This document shows positions 52,703 to 61,804 of a DNA stretch of 64,000 nucleotides, piece by piece; the stretch's first letter is position 1, and every line of letters begins with the position of its first letter. Source of the DNA: an uncultured Chryseobacterium sp. (GTDB lineage Bacteria; Bacteroidota; Bacteroidia; Flavobacteriales; Weeksellaceae); NCBI GenBank assembly GCA_913774355.1, contig CAJYGB010000042.1, positions 62,001-126,000 of the forward strand, given 5' to 3'. The notes beneath the pieces are model-generated. The model was not told the DNA's origin, did not search any database, and saw nothing but the letters and a program-made list of their open reading frames with translations. The position numbers and the translations under genes were made by a program.

Positions 52703-55700
52703 TTAAAAAGAAGCATTTAAGCTGAAGCCAAATGTCCTAGTCGTTGGATACTGACTAGTAGCTGCAATACCTCCTACAGTTACTGATGAAGTTTCAGGAT
52801 CTGAGAAATTTCTGTTAGATTTAGCATACCATGCAAATGCATTTCTGGCATATACCCCTAAGGTTAAGGTTCTAACAAATGAGTTAGCTAATACGGATCT
52901 TGGTATAGAGTAGGAAAGTGCAATTTCTCTTATTTTTAGAGCAGTTCCATCTACAACAAACTCTTCACCTGTTGTCGTTCTCCAGCTACCTGTAAAGTAG
53001 TTTGCTGCGCCATTGTATGAAGGACTATCACCAACAGTTGTGGTATTGGGTGTATAGATTGGGTTTGCAGCAGTACCTGTGTTCTGTACAGATCCAGGAA
53101 TAACATATCCTTGTGCTCGATCGAAAGCTACAGTTTCTTCCAACGCTCCTGCAAATCCTAATAAACTTTTAGTATCAGCGATGAAGCTGTTACCTGTTCT
53201 ATAATCTGCTGTTACAGCAAGAGAAAACTCTTTAAATCGTACATTTGTAGAGAAACCAAGAATATAATCCGGTGTAACTTTTCCTAGAATTTGGTATCTG
53301 GAATCTGTTACTGGCAATCCAGTCTCATCTACTATAATGTTTCCACTTGGATCTCTTTCATATTTTATCCCTTTGATTACAGGAAAACGTTCACCCTTTA
53401 CAGCAAAAATACCTGCAGGAATTCCACTTCCATCCTGAGCTAAAGCTACTTCATTTATCCCTGGCCCAAGATCCCTTACTAATGATTCATATTTAGAATA
53501 TGATCCACGAAGATTCCATTCGAAGTTTGTAGATTTAAAAGGAGTAAGCCCTAAATCAACTTCAAAACCAGAGTTTCTGATATTTCCTATATTGCTTGTT
53601 AAGGAATTTAGGCCAGTTGCGGATGACACAGTACTTGCAGTAATAAGTCTGTTTGTATCTGTTTGAAAGGCTGAAGCGTCTAATGTAATTCTGTCTTTAA
53701 AGAATCCCAGACTTACATTGCCTTCAATCGTTTTATTTGCCTCAGGCTTAATAAATTGATCAGTAGGATTTTTATTAAGAATGAAAGATGAGTTGGTTAA
53801 AGGATAACCAGTTGGGAATACACCTATCTCGTCTGTATCGTACGCACCGATTACAGGATTACCTGTTAAAGTATAACTCGCACTCAATTTAGCATATGAC
53901 AAAAAAGAATTATCTTTCAACCCTGCAAATGCTTTTGTAGGAATAAATGATACACCTGCAGAATAGTAAGGGATCGCTTTATTACTAAATTCACTAGAAG
54001 TCCCTGTAGGCCTCACACTTAGAACAGAAGATTGTTCAATTCTACCAGTTAGGTTTACAAACAAATAATCTTCTAATCCTAAATCAACATTAGCAAAGAA
54101 AGCATACAATCTTGAGCGAACATAGTTATTATTCAAGTTATAAGCAGGTGTTGGATTGACAACGTTAGCAATATTATAGAGATAAGGAATTCTTAAATTT
54201 GTTCCTCCAGCAGAAGTTGTGGATGAAAATCTATCTTGAATATTATTACCGACGTTAGCTGAGAAATTAATCTTGTCAGTAAGATCATATTTAAATGTCA
54301 AAATTAAGTCACCATAAAAGTTTCTTACTCTTGATACTGATTTATTATATGAAGAAGTAATAGCGGCAACGCCAAGATTTCGGAGAGAAATGCCATCAAT
54401 TCCTGTTCCTGGAGCATTTATAATGACTTCATTAGAGTTATATCCATCAACGTGATTTTCTACATCCTGACCTGCAGCATATAAACTTCCGTTATATGAT
54501 AAACTTATATGATTATTAAATTCATAACCTAAAGTGATTATTCCATTTGCTGATGTCAGTCTGCTATCACCTCTTAAATAATCTTTTAATGCATATGGGT
54601 TGTAAGCAAAAGAAGTATAGTTTCCTGCAAAACCAGAATTTTTAAACATTCTGATATCAACATTTGACGGTGTTTGTAATAATTGTGAATAAATATTTGC
54701 GTTGGATTGATTAATACTTTGATCTATAATACTAACGTTACCATCTGCTCTAAATTTACCGATCTTTTTACCTGCCTTGAAGAAAATTGTATTTCTTTTT
54801 AGATCATCCCCTGGTACAATAAATTCATTTTGTAATCTATCGTAAGAAAGAAATGCATAAGAATCTCTTCCTCCAGCACTTACATTAAATCCATTTTTAA
54901 ATTGAATTCCTGTCCCAAAAAAATCTTTGATATTGTCACGTCCTCTATCCGCGTAGGTAGCTTTTAAAAACTGGCCATTAGCTTGCGGTAAACCAACTTC
55001 TACCAGTTGCCCACCTAAGGCAGAAGTGTAAGCAGGTCCCCATGAAGTATTCTCATAAGGAACCCAGTTTGTTCCGTTATAATCCACTGTAGAAAAGTCT
55101 GCTTCTCCTGGATATCCTTGCCCATATAAATTCTGTCTAATTGGAAGCTTATAAGGTGATGTAAATTCAATAGATGAACTAAGATTAACAGAGACTCTTT
55201 CGGATCGCGTCCCTCTTTTAGTCGTTACAACAATAACTCCATTACTTCCTTGTGAACCATAAAGTGCGGATCCTTGCTGACCTTTGATGACATTTACATT
55301 CTCAACAATATCAGGAGGTAATTGATTAAATACAGCTGACGTTGAAACTACTCCATCAATTACAAATAGAGGATCGGTATTTCCACTAATAGATCTAAAA
55401 CCTCTTAATAAGATTTTTGATGTTGGATTTACACCACTACTGGTCGTGTTTATTTGCAAACCTGATACTTTTCCAATTAAAGCCTGAGGAATATTTTGAC
55501 TTGCTGCTTGGGTAAGTTCTTTGTCACCAATAACTTTATTACTAGTAACAACAGCATCTTGTCTTTTCTTAAGACCTAATGCTCCGGTAACAACAACTTC
55601 ACGAATGCTCTGAGTTCTTAGAGTATCACCCTGTGTATCCTGTGTATTTTGGGCATTCACCATAACAAAAGATGATGACAAAACCACCAGCAATACACTT

Positions 55701-55717
55701 GTAGTTAATTTCTTCAT
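52703..55717 (-). CDS. SusC/RagA-family TonB-dependent outer-membrane transporter
   Basis: A 1004-residue transporter powered by TonB. A signal peptide (MKKLTTSVLLVVLSSSFVMV...AQ) is followed directly by a TonB-box-like stretch (SIREVVVTGALGLKKRQ) and the plug domain with the SusC phrase LLRGFRSISGNTDPLFVIDG. The 22-strand barrel ends TRTFGFSLNASF. The ~85-residue carboxypeptidase-regulatory-like domain often found before the plug in SusC proteins is missing. It pairs with the SusD gene downstream. Upstream, divergent, is rnhB. Confidence 0.94.
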   Translation of the reverse strand: MKKLTTSVLLVVLSSSFVMVNAQNTQDTQGDTLRTQSIREVVVTGALGLKKRQDAVVTSNKVIGDKELTQAASQNIPQALIGKVSGLQINTTSSGVNPTSKILLRGFRSISGNTDPLFVIDGVVSTSAVFNQLPPDIVENVNVIKGQQGSALYGSQGSNGVIVVTTKRGTRSERVSVNLSSSIEFTSPYKLPIRQNLYGQGYPGEADFSTVDYNGTNWVPYENTSWGPAYTSALGGQLVEVGLPQANGQFLKATYADRGRDNIKDFFGTGIQFKNGFNVSAGGRDSYAFLSYDRLQNEFIVPGDDLKRNTIFFKAGKKIGKFRADGNVSIIDQSINQSNANIYSQLLQTPSNVDIRMFKNSGFAGNYTSFAYNPYALKDYLRGDSRLTSANGIITLGYEFNNHISLSYNGSLYAAGQDVENHVDGYNSNEVIINAPGTGIDGISLRNLGVAAITSSYNKSVSRVRNFYGDLILTFKYDLTDKINFSANVGNNIQDRFSSTTSAGGTNLRIPYLYNIANVVNPTPAYNLNNNYVRSRLYAFFANVDLGLEDYLFVNLTGRIEQSSVLSVRPTGTSSEFSNKAIPYYSAGVSFIPTKAFAGLKDNSFLSYAKLSASYTLTGNPVIGAYDTDEIGVFPTGYPLTNSSFILNKNPTDQFIKPEANKTIEGNVSLGFFKDRITLDASAFQTDTNRLITASTVSSATGLNSLTSNIGNIRNSGFEVDLGLTPFKSTNFEWNLRGSYSKYESLVRDLGPGINEVALAQDGSGIPAGIFAVKGERFPVIKGIKYERDPSGNIIVDETGLPVTDSRYQILGKVTPDYILGFSTNVRFKEFSLAVTADYRTGNSFIADTKSLLGFAGALEETVAFDRAQGYVIPGSVQNTGTAANPIYTPNTTTVGDSPSYNGAANYFTGSWRTTTGEEFVVDGTALKIREIALSYSIPRSVLANSFVRTLTLGVYARNAFAWYAKSNRNFSDPETSSVTVGGIAATSQYPTTRTFGFSLNASF

Positions 55718-55835
55718 ATTTAAATTGATTATTTTTTATTATTTGCAAATATGTAAAACTTTCTTAAAGTAACCAAATATTTTGTTAAAAATATTTAATA
55801 TTGCATAGTTAAATGTTTCATATTTTATAATAATT

Positions 55836-56420
55836 ATGGATTTAATAAAAAAATGGTCTGTTTTTTATGTTGAAGCGGGTTGTGATGAGGTAGGAAGAGG
55901 CTGTTTATGCGGTCCTGTGGTAGCCGCCGCTGTGATTTTAGATGAAAACTTTAACCAAAATTTAGTTAATGATTCAAAAAAACTTAATTTTAAGACAAGG
56001 ATGAATCTTGATGGTTATATCAAAGACCACGTTAAAGAATATGCGATCGCCGAACTTCCTCCGGCTTTCATTGACGAACATAACATTCTGAATGCCAGCA
56101 TTCATGCAATGCACCGGGCACTCGACCAACTGATTACGAGGCCGGAACTGATTCTGGTGGACGGCAACAGGTTTCATCCGTACAATTTCATTCCTCATGA
56201 ATGCATCATTAAAGGCGATTCAAAAGTGCTGTCGATTGCCGCCGCTTCTATTCTCGCAAAAAATTATCGGGACCAGCTGATGATCGAACTTCATGAAGAA
56301 CATCCTGAGTATGGATGGGATACCAATTTCGGCTATGCTACCAAAAAACATCAGGAAGCATTAATTAAATTTGGTCCCACGAAATACCATAGACAGTCAT
56401 TCAGGCTGAAGTATGATTAA
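55836..56420 (+). CDS. rnhB: Ribonuclease HII
   Basis: Endonuclease that cuts the RNA strand of RNA-DNA hybrids and removes single ribonucleotides from DNA. The catalytic N-terminus reads AGCDEVGRGCLCGPVVAAAV (Asp and Glu ligands). Further conserved acids lie in LILVDGNRF and in VLSIAAASILAKNYRD. The GYATKKH motif is near the end. 194 residues is normal. It is followed by a hairpin terminator shared with the convergent yidC gene. Confidence 0.97.
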   Translation: MDLIKKWSVFYVEAGCDEVGRGCLCGPVVAAAVILDENFNQNLVNDSKKLNFKTRMNLDGYIKDHVKEYAIAELPPAFIDEHNILNASIHAMHRALDQLITRPELILVDGNRFHPYNFIPHECIIKGDSKVLSIAAASILAKNYRDQLMIELHEEHPEYGWDTNFGYATKKHQEALIKFGPTKYHRQSFRLKYD

Positions 56421-56458
56421 GCCTGTATAGATTTTATATACCTTATTACATATATAAA

Positions 56459-56492
56459 AAATTCCGCCTCAATTGTGAGACGGATTTTTTGT
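56459..56492. terminator. Terminator between rnhB and yidC
   Basis: TCCGCCTCA-ATTG-TGAGACGGA forms a 9-bp stem with one mismatch, with A-rich 5' and TTTTTTG 3' flanks. It lies between convergent genes. Confidence 0.85.
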
Positions 56493-56512
56493 TATTAATG
56501 AAAAAAAATAAT

Positions 56513-58336
56513 TTATTTCTTTTTATTTTTCTGTTGCTCCTGATAGGTTTGCTGTTGCTGAGCTTTTTCCATCATTTCCCGCATTCTCTTCTGGAACTTA
56601 CCCTCAGTCTTCGGCTTTTCTTTGTTTGCCTGAATCTGTGCATGGATTTTCTTTTCGTCGAGAATCACATATTTAATCACAAGAATGATCAGAATGTTGA
56701 TCGCATTCGACACGAAATAGTACCATGAAAGACCGGAAGCTGAAGTATTTAAGAAGAATAAGAACGTCACCGGGAAAATATACATCAATACTTTCATATT
56801 TGGCATCCCCTCCTGTTGCGGCTGCTGCATGTTTCCGGAGGTCATAATTGTATAGATCAAAATCACTACTGTACACGCCAAAGCGAAAACACTTAAATGA
56901 TCGCCAAGGAACGGAATTTTGAAAGGTAATTTGATCAGATCATCATAAGCCGTTAAATCCTTGGCAAACCAGAATCCTTTTCCTCTTAAATCAATAAAGT
57001 TCGGGAAGAAACGGAACAGGGCATAGAAGATCGGAATCTGGACAAGTGCCGGAAGACATCCTGCCATTTGATTGACACCTGCCTTTCGATATACTTCCAT
57101 CGTAGCCTGTTGTTTTTTCATAGGATCCGCATCCTTGAATTTGGCATTTACCTCATCAATTTCCGGACGGATGACCCTCATCATCGCACTTAGTTTATGC
57201 TGCTTATACATAATTGGCGACAGGATCAGTTTAACCAAAATGGTTAGTACGAAAATGGCCCAGCCCGCTGTTAATCCCCAAGAGGCAATGAAGTTATAAA
57301 TAGGAATAAAGAATCCTCTGTTCATCCAGCCGATAAATGCCCAGCCCAGCGGAAGAATCTCGTCAAAGTTTTTATCGTAAGATTTTAACAAAGGTAAATC
57401 CAACGGCATAAAGTACCAGGTAAAATCCTGATTCAGTTCGCTGCCGGTCATCTGAACGAAACCTTCATAGTTTAATTTTTTCAGGTACTCGCCTTCTTCT
57501 ATGGCTTCCTGGTTTCCTTTGCTTTGGGTAAATCCGGTTTTGGATTCGATCACCGATGCAAAGAATTGTTGCTTAACGCCAATCCAGTTAAGAGTTTCCT
57601 TTTCTTCATCCATCGTCGTTCTTCCGTCATAGTCATAATCTTTATAATTATTAAATGCATAGGAGAACTCGGAGTGGGACTGTTCCTGTGCCCTACCCTT
57701 TTCAAGATTTCTGACACTATAGTCCCAGATGAAATCCGCTTTATTATCAGCGGTAATTTTTGAAAGTCCCTGTGTTCTCACTTTAAAATCTAAAGCATAC
57801 TGGTCTTTCAGTTCCGCTTTCGGATTATTATTCAGGGTATAGACAAACTGAATGGTTGCGCCGTTATAATTGGCGGTTAAAGTAGCCACATTTCCATTTA
57901 TAACCGGAGCAAAAACCAGATCTTTTGTATTGATGGTTTTTCCGGTCTTGTCTTTAAACTGAAATCCGTAATTCGAATTATTTTTCGTGATCAGATACAG
58001 CGGAAGATCTGCCTGATCTGTTTTGTGATCGTAGGCTTTATATTTTACCAGTTCCACTTTAGAGACCTGTCCTCCCAGGCTATTGAACTCAAGTTTCAGT
58101 ACATTGTTCGCCAAAGTGGCAGTCTGAATGGAATTCGGCGTTACATTAGGATTGATATTGTTTGCCTGAGTGGGTTTTACGGCATTCTTCACCTGCTCGG
58201 TTTTCTGTTGCTCAGCTTTGATCTGATCCTCTTTCGACTGTTTGTTCTGGAAATAAAACATGAATCCGAAAAGAACCACACATAAAACCGCAAAACTGAT
58301 AATCTGACTTTTATCGAGTCCGTTGTTCTGTTGCAT
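56513..58336 (-). CDS. yidC: Membrane protein insertase YidC
   Basis: Inserts proteins into the inner membrane, alone or with Sec. 607 residues: an N-terminal signal-anchor helix (IISFAVLCVVLFGFMFYF), a large periplasmic beta-sandwich domain (~70-340), then the Oxa1 core with WGLTAGWAIFVLTILVKLIL, the cytoplasmic hairpin IRPEIDEVNAKFKDADPMKK, GVNQMAGCLPALVQIPIFYA, and further helices. The C-terminal tail is Gln/Lys-rich. A -7 element TATTTTTG lies on the minus strand at 58399-58406. It is downstream of pyrG on the same strand but separated from it by a terminator. Confidence 0.97.
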   Translation of the reverse strand: MQQNNGLDKSQIISFAVLCVVLFGFMFYFQNKQSKEDQIKAEQQKTEQVKNAVKPTQANNINPNVTPNSIQTATLANNVLKLEFNSLGGQVSKVELVKYKAYDHKTDQADLPLYLITKNNSNYGFQFKDKTGKTINTKDLVFAPVINGNVATLTANYNGATIQFVYTLNNNPKAELKDQYALDFKVRTQGLSKITADNKADFIWDYSVRNLEKGRAQEQSHSEFSYAFNNYKDYDYDGRTTMDEEKETLNWIGVKQQFFASVIESKTGFTQSKGNQEAIEEGEYLKKLNYEGFVQMTGSELNQDFTWYFMPLDLPLLKSYDKNFDEILPLGWAFIGWMNRGFFIPIYNFIASWGLTAGWAIFVLTILVKLILSPIMYKQHKLSAMMRVIRPEIDEVNAKFKDADPMKKQQATMEVYRKAGVNQMAGCLPALVQIPIFYALFRFFPNFIDLRGKGFWFAKDLTAYDDLIKLPFKIPFLGDHLSVFALACTVVILIYTIMTSGNMQQPQQEGMPNMKVLMYIFPVTFLFFLNTSASGLSWYYFVSNAINILIILVIKYVILDEKKIHAQIQANKEKPKTEGKFQKRMREMMEKAQQQQTYQEQQKNKKK

Positions 58337-58450
58337 TTTATTTTAATTAAAATTTTTATCTTTTTCCGTACATTATGGCTGTACCTGATTTGAGTCGACA
58401 AAAATACTCTTTTTTTATCAAAACTCTATCCTTTAATCTATTACTATATA

Positions 58451-58486
58451 ATAAACTCAGGCTGAGAATAATCAGCCTGAGTTTTA
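58451..58486 (-). terminator. Terminator after pyrG
   Basis: AAACTCAGGCTGA-GAATAA-TCAGCCTGAGTTT is a perfect 13-bp stem, 25-60 bp after the pyrG stop on the minus strand. Confidence 0.88.
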
Positions 58487-58512
58487 TATGACGTCCGTAA
58501 TTTTCAATTACT

Positions 58513-60120
58513 TTATTTCTGGGTACACGCTTTTACGAAAGCGATGAACAAAGGATGTGGTGTATAAACCGTACTCTTATATTCCGGGTGGTACTGCACT
58601 CCTACATAGAATGGATGATCCGGCATCTCCAAAGCTTCTACCAATCCCGTTTCAGGGTTTGTTCCGGTAGCCAGGAAGCCGTTTTTCTCAAATTCTCCGA
58701 TATATTCGCTGTTGAACTCGTATCGGTGACGGTGTCTTTCCGTAATATTCTTTGCGCCGTAGATGTCATTTAATTTGGAACCGTTTTTCAGAGAACATTT
58801 CCATGCTCCCAAACGCATTGTTCCCCCTTTATCCACTACATTTTTCTGTTCTTCCATCAATGAAATTACAGGATGCTCCGTAGAAGTATCGAATTCCATG
58901 GAATTGGCCTTGGAATAGCCCAAAACATTCCTTGCAAATTCTACTGTCATGATCTGCATTCCCAGACAGATTCCCAACATCGGAACCTTATTTTCCCGGG
59001 CATACTGAGCCGTCAGCACTTTTCCTTCAATCCCTCTGTCCCCGAATCCTGGTGCCACCAAGATGCCGTTTACACCGGCTAAAGTTTCCGTTATATTTTC
59101 TTTCGTAAGATCTCCGCTGTATACCCATCTGATCTTCACTTCAGTTTCCTGATCCGCACCGGCATGTTTAAAAGCTTCGGCAATTGAGATATAGGAATCC
59201 TGTAGAGAAATATATTTTCCCACCAAAGCGATCTCCACCGATTTTTTAGGATTCTGGAATTTCTTCAGGAACGTTTTCCATTCTTTAAGGTCTGCATCCT
59301 TGTCACTTTTCAGATCAAGTTCTTTAAGGACCACATCATCAAAGTTCTGCTTCTGAAGATACATCGGAACTTCGTAGATGGTCTCCAGATCTTTACATTC
59401 GATAACATTGTCTAACGGAACATTACAGAACTGCGCCAGTTTTGCCCTCTGGTCTTTAGGGATTTTATGTTCGGTACGGCAAACCAAAACATCAGCCATG
59501 ATTCCGCTTTCCATCAGCTGACGAACGGAATGCTGGGAAGGCTTTGTTTTCAGTTCCCCGCTGGAAGCAAGATAAGGCAGTAAAGTAAGATGGATAACCA
59601 TCGAATTTTTCTCTCCGAGTTCCCATTTCAGCTGGCGAACCGTTTCGATGTAAGGCAAAGATTCTATATCCCCGACAGTTCCACCGATTTCCGTAATGAT
59701 AATATCGTAATTCTGTTTGGACAGGATTTTAATCCTGCGCTTGATTTCGTTTGTGATATGAGGAATTACCTGAACCGTTTTTCCAAGAAAATCTCCTTTT
59801 CTCTCTTTTTCAATCACCGTCTGGTAGATTTTTCCTGTTGTAACGTTGTTGTTCTGGGATGTTGGCGCATCAAGGTAACGCTCATAGTGACCTAAATCCA
59901 GATCCGTCTCCGCACCATCTTCGGTTACATAGCATTCCCCGTGTTCATAAGGATTCAAAGTTCCCGGATCGATATTGATATAAGGATCAAGCTTTTGGAT
60001 GGTTACGTTGAAGCCACGTGATTTTAGTAGAAGGCCAAGAGAAGCAGAAACGATTCCCTTTCCCAAAGATGAAGTCACACCTCCTGTCACAAAGATGTAC
60101 TTAGTATTCTTTTTACTCAT
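58513..60120 (-). CDS. pyrG: CTP synthase
   Basis: Glutamine-dependent amination of UTP to CTP. 535 residues. The N-terminal synthase domain has VTGGVTSSLGKGIVSASLGL (P-loop-like) and the metal/substrate segment EIGGTVGDIESLPYIE. The C-terminal glutamine amidotransferase has the nucleophile in GICLGMQ and the His-Glu pair in VQYHPEYKS. ATG 60120 (MSKKNTKYIF) was chosen. An in-frame TTG at 60138 lies in the -7 element TAACTTTG (60136-60143), which has TTG 20 bp further upstream. Confidence 0.97.
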   Translation of the reverse strand: MSKKNTKYIFVTGGVTSSLGKGIVSASLGLLLKSRGFNVTIQKLDPYINIDPGTLNPYEHGECYVTEDGAETDLDLGHYERYLDAPTSQNNNVTTGKIYQTVIEKERKGDFLGKTVQVIPHITNEIKRRIKILSKQNYDIIITEIGGTVGDIESLPYIETVRQLKWELGEKNSMVIHLTLLPYLASSGELKTKPSQHSVRQLMESGIMADVLVCRTEHKIPKDQRAKLAQFCNVPLDNVIECKDLETIYEVPMYLQKQNFDDVVLKELDLKSDKDADLKEWKTFLKKFQNPKKSVEIALVGKYISLQDSYISIAEAFKHAGADQETEVKIRWVYSGDLTKENITETLAGVNGILVAPGFGDRGIEGKVLTAQYARENKVPMLGICLGMQIMTVEFARNVLGYSKANSMEFDTSTEHPVISLMEEQKNVVDKGGTMRLGAWKCSLKNGSKLNDIYGAKNITERHRHRYEFNSEYIGEFEKNGFLATGTNPETGLVEALEMPDHPFYVGVQYHPEYKSTVYTPHPLFIAFVKACTQK

Positions 60121-60135
60121 TAGATTAGGTTTGTG

Positions 60136-60143
60136 CAAAGTTA
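60136..60143 (-). promoter_or_regulatory. -7 element of pyrG
   Basis: TAACTTTG on the minus strand, 16 bp before the ATG, with an upstream TTG at a spacing of about 20. Confidence 0.6.
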
Positions 60144-60243
60144 TGGGAAAAAGAAATACAAAGCAATTTTGTTACGGATTAATCTCGGTCTGAATTTGGA
60201 TCACCTTCAAATCAAATGAATTCACCAGAGAAAATTATTTCTT

Positions 60244-60621
60244 TTAAATACTGAAAGAACCTGAAGAGGGCGACCCTGAAGCGTTTCCATGCCACTGTCC
60301 CGAAGAGTTCTTTTCTTTCAGCAAAATTCCTGAAAAGAGAAAGTTGTTTTTTGTATTAAAATCAAATTTACCATTCTGGTTGACATAGCCGCCGAAAGTT
60401 TCGGAATTGTTATTAGGGGAAAACATCAGCGCTCCTTCAATCATGCCTTCTTTAGAAACCGTAAAATTAATGGCTCCTGAAAAATCTCCGGTGAAACTTC
60501 CGGTCCATTCCCCCGAGAATCCCGAATTTGTTTGGCTCCGGCTTTCTTCATCAGAAATACAGGAACTCAACAAAAATGCAACGCTACTCAGAATAAGAAA
60601 CCTGAGAATATGTTTTTTCAC
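60244..60621 (-). CDS. Small lipoprotein of unknown function
   Basis: About 125 residues beginning at GTG 60621 (VKKHILRFLILSSVAFLLSS then a lipobox Cys, LLSSC-ISDEES). The mature part is Gly/Ser/Thr/Asn-rich and beta-like (GFSGEWTGSFTGDFSGAINF), resembling short lipocalin-type or beta-sandwich lipoproteins. The longer frame to 60639 starts with a TTG inside the -7 element TATTTTTG (60637-60644). No function is assigned. It follows the YceI gene on the same strand, after a terminator. Confidence 0.7.
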   Translation of the reverse strand: MKKHILRFLILSSVAFLLSSCISDEESRSQTNSGFSGEWTGSFTGDFSGAINFTVSKEGMIEGALMFSPNNNSETFGGYVNQNGKFDFNTKNNFLFSGILLKEKNSSGQWHGNASGSPSSGSFSI

Positions 60622-60650
60622 GCAGTAAACTTTCAGCAAAAATAATCAAA

Positions 60651-60680
60651 AAAAGGCTTCTGATATTAGAAACCTTTTTA
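60651..60680 (-). terminator. Terminator after the YceI gene
   Basis: On the minus strand AAAAGGTTTCT-AATATC-AGAAGCCTTTT with one mismatch, followed by TTT. It also overlaps the upstream region of the small lipoprotein gene. Confidence 0.75.
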
Positions 60681-60699
60681 CACACACAATATTATAAAA

Positions 60700-61269
60700 C
60701 TATTGCTTAATCAATTCAAAATATAAGTTAACATCAACGTCTTTTGCCACACCGGCTCCCGTTGGGTCGTATTTAATATTATAATCCAAACGGTTTACTT
60801 TAAATGATGTCTGGAATCCCATCACTTCCTTTCCCTGTTGGTTTTTGGTAACCCCTCCGAAAGTTACCGGAACGCTAATTTCCTTCGTTACATCTTTAAT
60901 CGTGAGTTTTCCTTTCAGCAGATAGGTATTGTTTTTATCTTTCGTAATGGAACCGGATTCAAAAGTCATTCTCGGAAATTTTTCAGCATCGAAAAAATCC
61001 GCACTTTTCAGATGCTTATCCCTCATTTCAACACCGGTATTGATGGTGCCTACCTCAACAAAAAAAGAAAATTCAGCATTGTTCAGGTTATCGGCCGCTG
61101 CTACGACTTTTCCGTCAAACTTGTCAAATCTCCCCTGCACGAAACTGATCCCCATGTGTTTGATGTTAAAATTTACGGAGGAATGCATCGGATCTACTTT
61201 CCATGCCGTCTGTGCAAAAATTACCACACTGAACAGTGCCAATACAAAGGTTAAGAATACTTTTTTCAT
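60700..61269 (-). CDS. YceI-family periplasmic lipid-binding protein
   Basis: 189 residues with a Sec signal (MKKVFLTFVLALFSVVIFAQ). The mature protein is the YceI lipocalin-like barrel: AWKVDPMHSSVNFNIKHMGI at the start, DKHLKSADFFDAEKFPRMTF in the middle and FKVNRLDYNIKYDPTGAGVA near the end. Members bind long isoprenoid or fatty chains, and some are polyisoprenoid carriers. A -7 element TATATTTG lies at 61299-61306 on the minus strand. Monocistronic. Confidence 0.93.
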   Translation of the reverse strand: MKKVFLTFVLALFSVVIFAQTAWKVDPMHSSVNFNIKHMGISFVQGRFDKFDGKVVAAADNLNNAEFSFFVEVGTINTGVEMRDKHLKSADFFDAEKFPRMTFESGSITKDKNNTYLLKGKLTIKDVTKEISVPVTFGGVTKNQQGKEVMGFQTSFKVNRLDYNIKYDPTGAGVAKDVDVNLYFELIKQ

Positions 61270-61338
61270 ACTATTTTATTTTATATTAATTTCTAAAGCA
61301 AATATAAATCAGCTGTTATAATATCCCGTTGATCTATG

Positions 61339-61745
61339 TTATTTTTTATCAGATGATGAGTTTATTTTAGAATACAGCAAATGAACTAAATACATGATAA
61401 TAAATACTGCCACTGCATTCCCATAAACCATAATCATTAAAAGGTTTTCATTGGTCGGTTTATAAACATATAAAAACGGATTATTTCCTAAGACGACCAG
61501 AAACAAAAGATAAATGATTTCAAATAAACAGCCATTCTCAAAATAGAATAATAAGTCTTTCTAAAAATAATAACCGTCAGCAGGCCTATTCCGCTAATGA
61601 CTGAGCAGAAAACAAGCATAAATATAGAGAACATTTCATAACTTCTGCCCGTTAATTTTAGGAAACCCACTTCCCAATCTGCAAATTGCGCATGTAATAA
61701 TGACATGACCACAAAAACCGCCAGGCTTAAAAAAATATTTTTCAT
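61339..61745 (-). pseudogene. Small membrane protein gene with a frameshift
   Basis: The frame from ATG 61745 encodes a signal/anchor (MKNIFLSLAVFVVMSLLHAQ) and a second helix (MFSIFMLVFCSVISGIGLLT), then runs into a stop at 61488. Shifting frame near 61560 continues without a stop to 61339 with two more helices (FEIIYLLFLVVLGNNPF; LLMIMVYGNAVAVFIIMYLV) and a hydrophilic end KINSSSDKK. The whole would be ~135 residues with four helices. One lost base explains it; a sequencing error, a real mutation or programmed frameshifting cannot be told apart. No family recognised. It is divergent from radA. Confidence 0.65.
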
Positions 61746-61804
61746 GGCTGAAAATTAACTAAAAATCGAAAGAAAAATCCAAAAAAAATTTTGAACTTCG
61801 CAGG

